Below are positions 1 through 5,121 of a stretch of 5,121 bases of DNA, in pieces. Both the position numbers and the translations under genes were made by a program. The notes under the pieces are model-generated. The model made no database searches. It saw nothing but the letters and a program-made list of their open reading frames with translations, and was not told the origin of the DNA. The first letter of the stretch is position 1. Each line of letters starts with the position of its first letter. This stretch comes from an uncultured Muribaculaceae bacterium (GTDB lineage: Bacteria; Bacteroidota; Bacteroidia; Bacteroidales; Muribaculaceae). The stretch is from positions 1 through 5,121 of the forward strand of contig CAJUSN010000162.1 in the NCBI GenBank assembly GCA_910589095.1. The letters run 5' to 3'.

Positions 1-71
1 GGCGTTTCCGCATCTCTGACCATAGCGCGGAGCGTAGCAGTGGAACATATTCCGGCTTTAATTTCATTCAT
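1..71 (-). CDS. Possible 5' end of an unidentified gene (partial, runs off left edge)
   Basis: Reading leftward, an ATG at 71-69 lies 6 bp after the TGA stop of the IMPase gene. The frame stays open for 23 codons to the window edge, beginning MNEIKAGICSTATLR. This tight same-strand spacing is typical of the next gene in an operon, so co-transcription with lrp and the IMPase gene is likely. I do not recognise the family: the peptide has no signal peptide, and too little is visible to name a domain. No Shine-Dalgarno precedes it, which is normal in Bacteroidota. An open stretch of 23 codons can arise by chance, so the call rests mainly on position. Confidence 0.42.
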   Translation of the reverse strand, partial: MNEIKAGICSTATLRAMVRDAET

Positions 72-77
72 AGCGGG

Positions 78-854
78 TCAGTCTTGGGTGTTAAGCATTG
101 GAAATATCTGTGGGAACAAGGTGGGGGAAGTGACCAGGATGGACACATTGCGGTCGGAACGGAACGATTCCCACATGCAACCAGTCTCCTGTGCTATAAG
201 CAATCCTGCCGAAACGTCCCAGTCATGCAGATTCATCTCCCAATAGCCCTCAAGGAATCCGGCAGCTGTGTAGCAGATATCGATGGCTGCCGATCCCAAT
301 CGTCGCAGTCCCCTTATGCGGGGAAGCAAGCGGGCCACATTGTCCAGATTATTATCCGGATTGCTATCCTTATCGACAGGGAAACCGGTGGCCAGCACCG
401 AGCGTTCCAACGAGGTTATGTGTGAATGGTGAATTGGTTTGCCGTTGAGTGTGGCCCCCTCTCCCTCCACTGCACAGAACATCTCACGCAGATACGGGGC
501 GTAAACCACTCCCACAACTGTTTCTCCATTATGCTCCACTCCAATTGACACACTGAAATTAGGCAGTCCGGAGCGGAAATTGGTTGTACCGTCAAGCGGA
601 TCTATCACCCATCTGAATGATGTGTCACTTCCTGAGGCACCGCTCTCCTCCGAGAGTACCGAATGAGTAGGAAACAGTTCGGAAATCCGCTTGAGCAACA
701 CTGCTTCAGACGCACGGTCGGCCTCCGTCACAATGTCACTTTCATTCTGTTTGGTATCCACACGCAGATTATCCTTGCGGAAGAAACTCATCTGAACCTC
801 TCCGGCCTCCAAAGCCATGCTGCGGGCCGCTTCAAGCAATTCCTTATATTCCAT
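78..854 (-). CDS. Inositol monophosphatase family protein (SuhB-like Mg2+-dependent phosphatase)
   Basis: A cytoplasmic metal-dependent phosphatase of the IMPase/FIG superfamily. Family members hydrolyse inositol-1-phosphate or related sugar and nucleotide phosphates; the substrate here cannot be read from sequence. All metal-site motifs are present (numbering with GTG as residue 1): SDIVTEAD at 40-47, SEESG at 69-73, IDPLDGTTNF at 85-94 with D86 and D89 as ligands, and HDWDVSAG at 211-218 with D214 as the third-site ligand. The length of about 258 residues is normal and there is no signal peptide. The frame can begin at GTG (857) or at the adjacent ATG (854). I chose ATG because it makes a TGATG stop/start overlap with lrp, with GGAG just upstream, which suggests translational coupling. 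The intact motifs argue for an active enzyme. CysQ-type 3'-phosphoadenosine phosphatase is a possible alternative, but the overall pattern is more SuhB-like. Confidence 0.93.
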   Translation of the reverse strand: MEYKELLEAARSMALEAGEVQMSFFRKDNLRVDTKQNESDIVTEADRASEAVLLKRISELFPTHSVLSEESGASGSDTSFRWVIDPLDGTTNFRSGLPNFSVSIGVEHNGETVVGVVYAPYLREMFCAVEGEGATLNGKPIHHSHITSLERSVLATGFPVDKDSNPDNNLDNVARLLPRIRGLRRLGSAAIDICYTAAGFLEGYWEMNLHDWDVSAGLLIAQETGCMWESFRSDRNVSILVTSPTLFPQIFPMLNTQD

Positions 855-1342
855 CACTCCGTAGTGTTTTCATCGCTATCCTCCTCAGCTGCAATGGGAA
901 CCGGACGGCGAAATTCCTCCTTGAAGGAGATAAGAGTTTCAGTTCGCCCTGCTCCCAGGCCCTGCAAACGGTCATGGATCAAGTGAAGCAGATGTGAGTT
1001 ATTATGAGCGTAGAGCTTTACAAGGAGGTCATATTTACCGGTGGTATAATGGAGCTCCACCACCTCAGGTATCTTGTACATCTCCTCCGTCACGCGGTCG
1101 AAATCGGCAGGGTCATTTAGAAAAAATCCTACGTATGCGCAGGTTTCATATCCCACAGCCTCAGGGGCTATGAGCGATTCAAAACCGTTTATGACACCGG
1201 CGGCGGTGAGTTTCTGTATACGTTGATGCACTGCCGCTCCTGACACATTACATTCACGCGCAATCTCAAGGAATGGAGTACGCGCGTTGGCTGTGAGCAT
1301 TTTCAATATTTTCCGGTCAAGCCGGTCCAACTGATATTTCAT
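854..1342 (-). CDS. Lrp/AsnC family transcriptional regulator
   Basis: A DNA-binding regulator of the feast/famine family, which form dimers and octamers and often respond to amino acids. Counting from ATG at 1342 it has 162 residues. The N-terminal AsnC-type helix-turn-helix begins LDRLDRKILKML (5-16); the recognition helix lies around VSGAAVHQRIQKL (33-45), followed by the usual G-V-I turn. The C-terminal RAM/effector domain spans about 64-141 and includes the YTTGKYDLLVKL strand-turn-strand (99-110). An acidic tail, EEDSDENTTE (153-162), extends beyond the usual end. The frame could open 18 bp earlier at GTG 1360, but a -7 box at 1371-1364 would put the transcript start near that GTG, and the ATG gives the standard family N-terminus. 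The gene leads an operon with the IMPase and is divergent from the patatin gene. Its effector and targets are unknown. Confidence 0.92.
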   Translation of the reverse strand: MKYQLDRLDRKILKMLTANARTPFLEIARECNVSGAAVHQRIQKLTAAGVINGFESLIAPEAVGYETCAYVGFFLNDPADFDRVTEEMYKIPEVVELHYTTGKYDLLVKLYAHNNSHLLHLIHDRLQGLGAGRTETLISFKEEFRRPVPIAAEEDSDENTTE

Positions 1343-1363
1343 TTTAGTCGTAGTTTCCACTCA

Positions 1364-1371
1364 CAAAATTA
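1364..1371 (-). promoter_or_regulatory. Bacteroidetes -7 promoter box for the lrp operon
   Basis: The minus strand reads TAATTTTG, a perfect match to the Bacteroidetes primary-sigma element TAnnTTTG. It would start transcription near position 1360, giving an untranslated leader of roughly 15-20 nt before the ATG at 1342. No good -33 TTTG was found 19-21 bp upstream, so the call rests on the -7 box and its position. Confidence 0.55.
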
Positions 1372-1416
1372 CTATAAAAAAACCTAATCGCCGTTGACAT
1401 TGTTCTGTTTTTAACA

Positions 1417-1454
1417 AAGTGATTTAAACTTTTCGCGAAAAGTTTAAATCACTT
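1417..1454. repeat. Perfect 38-bp palindrome in the lrp/patatin divergent intergenic region
   Basis: Two 19-bp arms meet with no spacer: AAGTGATTTAAACTTTTCG followed by its exact reverse complement. The centre is TTCGCGAA, and each arm contains a smaller palindrome TTTAAA; the centres of these two are 20 bp apart, about two helical turns. The right end lies 29 bp before the patatin start codon and the left end about 57 bp upstream of the inferred lrp transcript start. Because both flanking genes start here and transcribe away, it is not an ordinary terminator. It could be an operator for a dimeric or tetrameric regulator, with the adjacent Lrp protein the obvious candidate, or a hairpin in the patatin mRNA leader with a CGCG loop. 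The palindrome is read directly; any function is inferred. Confidence 0.9.
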
Positions 1455-1479
1455 CATCACCTTCATTCTTTTCATCACC
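1453..1479 (+). repeat. Triple 9-bp tandem repeat in the patatin leader
   Basis: Three consecutive 9-mers read TTCATCACC, TTCATTCTT and TTCATCACC; the outer two are identical and the middle one shares the first five bases. The block starts at the right edge of the 38-bp palindrome and ends 4 bp before the patatin ATG. It is nearly free of G and so probably unstructured as RNA. It contains no Shine-Dalgarno sequence. It may be a ribosome standby or enhancer-like leader, or merely low-complexity sequence. Confidence 0.5.
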
Positions 1480-1483
1480 TATT

Positions 1484-3847
1484 ATGAATAAAACTGTCCG
1501 CCTCTTTGCTCTGACGCTGTTTTTCTTACAATTCATCTGCCCGAATCCCTCCTTTGCCGCCGGAACAACCGATCAGAATGTCGACTCGGTCCCCACCGCC
1601 GGTCAGCCTCACCCCATGCCTGATGCGGTAGGTCTCACACTGAGCGGTGGAGGAGCCAAAGGCATCGCTCACATCGGTGTGATACAAGCTCTTGAAGAGA
1701 ACGGGATCCCCATTGACTGCATAACCGGCACTTCAATGGGAGCTATCGTAGGCGGACTTTACTCAATGGGCTATTCGCCCGATGAAATGATGGAGCTCAT
1801 CATGTCCAAGCCTTTCCAATATTGGTCAACCGGACGCATTGATCCCGATCTTACGTATTATTTTCTTGATGACGACCCCGGGCCGGCCAACATCAACATA
1901 GCTTTCGGCACCGATGGAAGTTCATCCGGCCCGGTTCTCCCCTCTTCCCTTATCAACCCCCTCCCCATGAACTTTGCATTCGTACAGCTCTTTGCACCCT
2001 ATACTGCTCAGTGCGGTGGAAAATTTGATAATCTGATGGTACCGTACCGATGCGTTGCTTCCGATGTGAACCGCAAGCGCAAAGCTATTTTCTCACAAGG
2101 CGACCTTGGCGACTGTATCCGGGCCTCAATGAGTTTCCCGCTGGTTTTCCACCCTATAGAAATCGATGGGAGGCCTATGTATGACGGTGGTATCTACGAC
2201 AATTTTCCGGTTGATGTGATGCTTTCCGAATTCAACCCCAAAGTTATGATAGGTGTGGATGTGAGCAGTGGAAATACCCCTGACTCTCCTGACTCCAACA
2301 TGATGGACCAGCTGGAATCACTTATCATGCAGTACAGCGATTACTCCGTACCGGCCAACCGCGGGATGAGACTGAAAATGGACCTTGACCGTTTCGGACT
2401 CCTTGACTTTGACAAAGCCCCTGAGATTTACCGTATAGGTTATGATTACGCCATGAGCCTGATGGACTCCATCAAGTCACGTGTGCATCAGCGCAGGGAT
2501 CTCTCGGAGGTGCGCGCGCGACGTTTAAATTTCAAAGCCAAAACTCCCAAGCTTATTTTTGACTCGGTAAAAGTAAATGGTGGCAGCCGCCGGCAGAACG
2601 CTTATTTACAGTCACTATTTGACCGACAAATGACTCAGGACACATTGAGCGTTGATGAGGCTCTTGATGCATATTACCGCGCGCTCACCCCCGGCAAGCT
2701 GCGCAATTTCATGCCACGTACTCGTTACGATGACTCCACCCACATGTTCAATCTTGATCTCACAGCGAGTGTAAAGCCTCCGTTCAACGCCTCGCTCGGC
2801 GGTTTCCTTTCCACCACCACCAACTCAACCCTCTACTTCTCCGCCGGATACCGAACACTCAGTTTCAATTCGCTGGACCTCAGTGTGAGTGGCTGGCTTG
2901 GCCAAAGCTATCTTGCAGCCGAAGCCGATGCCCGCATTCAGTTGCTCAAATCGCGACCGTCATCGTTGGGACTGCAGGCTGTGGTGTCACGTTTGAAATA
3001 TTTCCCCACAGACCGCTTCTTTTTCCAAACATCGGACCCGACGGTCCTCACTCGTGAGGAATACTTTGGAAAACTACGTTACGCAACTGCGTTGGGGCGC
3101 CACGCAAAAGCCGAAATAGCATTAGGCGTTGGGCGAATAGATCAGAAATTCCACAGCATTCCTGATTTCGAGTCAATGCCACGTCTTGAACAAACCATGG
3201 GCCAGCTTGCTCTGAAAGCGACCTATAACACGCTCGACAATCGGAACTACCCCACAGACGGCACATACGCTCAAGCCTCATTACAAGGCAACGTAGGCAA
3301 GTACCACATTACCCAGAACGGCTCCACTGCCGTTGATCGTTCATGGGGAAGAATCGACCTGAGCTGGCTGCGATACTTTCCACTGGGAAAACATTGGTCA
3401 CTCGGGACGCGCATTGAAGCCACCGCTACCACAGACAAAATACTCCACTCCTATTTTGCGTCATTAGCATCCTCTCCTGCATATGTCCCTACAGGATCCA
3501 TGGCCAATATCCTGACACCTTCACTCAGGGCACGCCAATATGCTGTGGCCGGTGTAGAGCCGGTTTGGAAAATAAGCAGTATAATGCAACTGCGCGGCCG
3601 ACTGGATGCATTCATCCCCTATCGTACACTCCACGAAGGTCCGGACGGATCAGCTCTTCTTGGCCGTCCATGGCATGATCCTAAGCTATTCGCTGAACTG
3701 AGGGGCGTGGTTAAGCTAAGCTTCGCTTCCATGTCGGTATATGTGCACTATACCTCTGCTACAAACCACATGGCATCATCGTCGGATCGCTGGAATTTCG
3801 GTCTCACATTCGGATTATACATTCCGGCCCCTGGGTTCTTCAATTGA
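1484..3847 (+). CDS. Patatin-like phospholipase fused to POTRA and Omp85-type beta-barrel (type Vd, PlpD-like)
   Basis: A predicted outer-membrane lipase or phospholipase A of 787 residues. Domain order: signal peptide 1-25 or 1-26 (hydrophobic 7-18, cleavage after SFA or AA); patatin domain about 47-290; helical linker about 310-350; one POTRA-like domain about 356-430; beta-barrel about 435-787. The patatin domain is complete: oxyanion loop SGGGAKG (54-60), nucleophile elbow GTSMG (82-86) with Ser84, and DGG (234-236) supplying the catalytic Asp234. In the barrel, YNTLDNRNYPTDGTY (581-595) resembles the Omp85 D-x-R-N-x-x-P-x-x-G element. This order matches the type Vd autotransporters PlpD (Pseudomonas) and FplA (Fusobacterium). 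Cys19 is in the signal peptide without a proper lipobox, so this is not a lipoprotein. The start is supported by the signal peptide. No convincing -7 box lies upstream; the 38-bp palindrome occupies that space. The 3' end overlaps the convergent hydrolase by 8 bp. The lipid substrate, and whether the patatin part reaches the cell surface, are unknown. Confidence 0.93.
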   Translation: MNKTVRLFALTLFFLQFICPNPSFAAGTTDQNVDSVPTAGQPHPMPDAVGLTLSGGGAKGIAHIGVIQALEENGIPIDCITGTSMGAIVGGLYSMGYSPDEMMELIMSKPFQYWSTGRIDPDLTYYFLDDDPGPANINIAFGTDGSSSGPVLPSSLINPLPMNFAFVQLFAPYTAQCGGKFDNLMVPYRCVASDVNRKRKAIFSQGDLGDCIRASMSFPLVFHPIEIDGRPMYDGGIYDNFPVDVMLSEFNPKVMIGVDVSSGNTPDSPDSNMMDQLESLIMQYSDYSVPANRGMRLKMDLDRFGLLDFDKAPEIYRIGYDYAMSLMDSIKSRVHQRRDLSEVRARRLNFKAKTPKLIFDSVKVNGGSRRQNAYLQSLFDRQMTQDTLSVDEALDAYYRALTPGKLRNFMPRTRYDDSTHMFNLDLTASVKPPFNASLGGFLSTTTNSTLYFSAGYRTLSFNSLDLSVSGWLGQSYLAAEADARIQLLKSRPSSLGLQAVVSRLKYFPTDRFFFQTSDPTVLTREEYFGKLRYATALGRHAKAEIALGVGRIDQKFHSIPDFESMPRLEQTMGQLALKATYNTLDNRNYPTDGTYAQASLQGNVGKYHITQNGSTAVDRSWGRIDLSWLRYFPLGKHWSLGTRIEATATTDKILHSYFASLASSPAYVPTGSMANILTPSLRARQYAVAGVEPVWKISSIMQLRGRLDAFIPYRTLHEGPDGSALLGRPWHDPKLFAELRGVVKLSFASMSVYVHYTSATNHMASSSDRWNFGLTFGLYIPAPGFFN

Positions 3848-5021
3848 TGAGCTTCAACTCCTTGAGCCAAGGAAGCACATGCTCGGCTTTGAAATAATGA
3901 TGTGGCGGATCCACATTGGCCAAACGGAAAAATGTGGCACGGTCTATCCCCGAAGGAAGTGTGTCAAGAGGTTGACGCATTGACTCATCCTCAAACATAG
4001 CGTAATGATGAAACCTGAATGCACCGGGCGCGCCGGCCAATGAATAGGCTTTGGATATGATGCCGAAATCCCGGTCCATCCCTCCCTCGGTACATATCAC
4101 AGGGCGTGGCGCCAGCGCCGCCACTATGTCGGGGAAGTCAAAGAGGGTGAGGAACTCCGGTATAAGGTGTTCAATAGAATTCGGGAAAGGACGTGCTCCC
4201 TTATCATCGGGCTTGTTCATTACCAGCGCGCGTTCACGTGTTCGGCACATGAAATCATTGTAGACAAACGCGTGGATTGAAGGATCCATCACACCCAGCA
4301 CCATCATAGGTTCCGTGCCAAGCGAGAACCCTGAGATTATTATCCTGTCAGCATCAATCTCCGGACGGGATTTCATCCAATCCAATATAACACGGTCCTG
4401 CCATGAAGCCAATCCGAGATAACTCCAGCCCAATTCAAGGAGAAAACGCGATGAGGCCAAATAATCGAAGTAACCGTTATCTGACAATTCGCCGCACGAC
4501 GGATTGTCGACCGCAACAGCCACCATCCCCTCACGGGCAAGAATACGGGCCATTGCCGCAATTTTTTCATCCGGATCAGCTTCACCTTCAAGCGTGAAAT
4601 TACCTTGCCGCTCTCCGGCAAGAAGCTCTTTGGTTTGACCAAATCCGGGTATGCATAAAGCCGCCGGAGCAGGCTTGGAAGCATCCACGCCATCAGGAAC
4701 GAGCATATAGAACGCCACTGTGTAATCCTCCAAAGGGTAAGACTCCCACCGCTCTATGCGGTAACCACTTCTGCGGGCTTCGCCAATTTTACGAGGAGGA
4801 GCAACCTGAGAAGCCGGATGACGCATAAGGCGTGTCATTGCCACACGCATACTGTCCTGCCAGGATGCAAACTCAGAGGGTGAAACCGTTGTGTCAACCT
4901 GCAGCGAGGGCACATTGCGTCGCATCATGGATTCAACGGCTGAACGGGTTGAAATAGAAGCGCCGGCTATGTCACAAACAGACAATGCAGCCAACGAAAG
5001 GGTAAGAAGCATCTTTTTCAT
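3840..5021 (-). CDS. Exported alpha/beta hydrolase (Abhydrolase_7 / acetyl xylan esterase-like)
   Basis: A 393-residue secreted serine hydrolase, probably an esterase acting in the periplasm or outer membrane space. The signal peptide is 1-21 (KK, then hydrophobic 4-15, cleavage after AGA at 19-21). Cys16 sits in LSVC, a poor lipobox, so lipidation is unlikely. The fold shows IPGFGQTKE (124-132, oxyanion strand/turn), VDNPSCGELSDNGYFDY (171-187), a helix ending LASWQDRVILDW (204-215), and the nucleophile elbow GFSLG (231-235) with Ser233. Asp316 in EGGMDRDF is the likely acid. The likely catalytic histidine is His374 or His375 in PPHHYFKAEHVLPWL, following the family pattern of a late His before a final W-L helix. 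Part of the N-terminus (about 22-90) lies outside the core fold. The similarity is to Abhydrolase_7 and dienelactone-hydrolase-type families from memory; the substrate is not predictable. The gene stands alone on its strand with its own promoter. Confidence 0.88.
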   Translation of the reverse strand: MKKMLLTLSLAALSVCDIAGASISTRSAVESMMRRNVPSLQVDTTVSPSEFASWQDSMRVAMTRLMRHPASQVAPPRKIGEARRSGYRIERWESYPLEDYTVAFYMLVPDGVDASKPAPAALCIPGFGQTKELLAGERQGNFTLEGEADPDEKIAAMARILAREGMVAVAVDNPSCGELSDNGYFDYLASSRFLLELGWSYLGLASWQDRVILDWMKSRPEIDADRIIISGFSLGTEPMMVLGVMDPSIHAFVYNDFMCRTRERALVMNKPDDKGARPFPNSIEHLIPEFLTLFDFPDIVAALAPRPVICTEGGMDRDFGIISKAYSLAGAPGAFRFHHYAMFEDESMRQPLDTLPSGIDRATFFRLANVDPPHHYFKAEHVLPWLKELKLIN

Positions 5022-5053
5022 GGTGTAAGGCGGAATAATTGGTCTTCAACTGG

Positions 5054-5061
5054 CAAATATA
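5054..5061 (-). promoter_or_regulatory. Bacteroidetes -7 promoter box for the alpha/beta hydrolase gene
   Basis: The minus strand reads TATATTTG, a perfect TAnnTTTG match, 32 bp before the hydrolase start codon. The transcript would begin near 5050, leaving a leader of about 30 nt without a Shine-Dalgarno. The upstream -33 element is weak: TCTG at 5087-5084, with a 22-bp gap. Confidence 0.6.
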
Positions 5062-5075
5062 ATCAGTTTTTTGCG

Positions 5076-5083
5076 TAATTTTG
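5076..5083 (+). promoter_or_regulatory. Bacteroidetes -7 promoter box for a gene beyond the right edge
   Basis: The plus strand reads TAATTTTG followed by CA, a strong match to the Bacteroidetes -7 element. It points rightward, and transcription would start near 5088. No ATG follows before the window ends at 5121, so the gene it serves lies outside, with a leader of at least about 33 nt. The best -33 candidate is CTGG at 5050-5053, with a 22-bp gap, which is poor. Confidence 0.5.
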
Positions 5084-5121
5084 CAGAAAAATAAACAAAA
5101 AGTCATTTCCTTAAATTATTT

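Noticed and set aside
40..425. Plus-strand open frames at 40-246 and 84-425
   Set aside because: They lie antisense to the IMPase gene, whose complete catalytic motifs are on the minus strand; the plus-strand translations show no recognisable domain.
663..986. Plus-strand 107-residue open frame across the IMPase/lrp junction
   Set aside because: It is antisense to two well-supported genes, with no family resemblance; a shadow frame.
1394..1434. A promoter for the patatin gene: TTGACA at 1394-1399, or TTG at 1400-1402 with TAAACTTTT at 1425-1433
   Set aside because: TTGACA has no -10 or -7 partner at the right distance, and the second candidate deviates from TAnnTTTG spacing and lies inside the palindrome. 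Too weak to list as a feature.
1431..1440. TTTCGCGAAA as a ParB parS site
   Set aside because: The parS core has TTTC-ACGT-GAAA; here only two bases separate the half-sites, and no ParA/ParB gene is in the window.
1417..1454. The palindrome as an intrinsic terminator
   Set aside because: Both flanking genes start here and are transcribed outward, so nothing upstream needs terminating, and no U-tract follows the stem on either strand.
1538..1543. Patatin protein or hydrolase as lipoproteins (Cys19 and Cys16 in the signal peptides)
   Set aside because: The residues before the cysteines (QFI-C and LSV-C) lack the small residue required at -1, and each protein has a better signal peptidase I site downstream.
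4373..4693. Open frame inside the hydrolase gene on the same strand, plus plus-strand frames at 4051-4263 and 4403-4597
   Set aside because: The main frame carries the signal peptide and the GFSLG nucleophile elbow without interruption; the others are out-of-frame or antisense shadows.

Overview
The window looks like chromosomal DNA from a Gram-negative member of the Bacteroidota, probably order Bacteroidales and possibly close to Muribaculaceae; the family is a guess. Three things support this. Perfect matches to the Bacteroidetes -7 promoter element TAnnTTTG precede genes. Shine-Dalgarno sequences are weak or absent. The proteins are of Bacteroidales type: an Lrp regulator with an S-G-A-A-V-H-Q helix, a patatin-Omp85 fusion and a secreted Abhydrolase_7-like enzyme. 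Coding density is high and all four complete genes are intact.

Layout, left to right. Positions 71-1 (minus) hold the possible first 23 codons of a gene that runs off the left edge. Next come an inositol-monophosphatase-family phosphatase (854-78, minus) and an Lrp/AsnC regulator (1342-854, minus). These are read as lrp, then IMPase, then the partial gene; the stop and start overlap as TGATG at the first junction and 6 bp separate the genes at the second, so this is very likely one operon. A divergent intergenic region of about 140 bp holds the lrp -7 box, a perfect 38-bp palindrome and a triple 9-bp repeat. The patatin/POTRA/beta-barrel protein (1484-3847, plus) follows. It meets the secreted alpha/beta hydrolase (5021-3840, minus) tail to tail, with the two 3' ends overlapping by 8 bp. 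The right edge (5022-5121) carries two divergent -7 boxes, one for the hydrolase and one for a gene beyond the window.

Functionally this is an envelope and metabolism neighbourhood. The patatin protein should be an outer-membrane type Vd (PlpD-like) lipase, and the hydrolase an exported esterase. The Lrp protein is a plausible local regulator: the long palindrome sits between its gene and the patatin gene, at the right distance to act on the latter. No mobile element, CRISPR array, tRNA or rRNA is visible. The least explained signal is the 38-bp palindrome; the rest is recognisable, with some odd details listed as findings.
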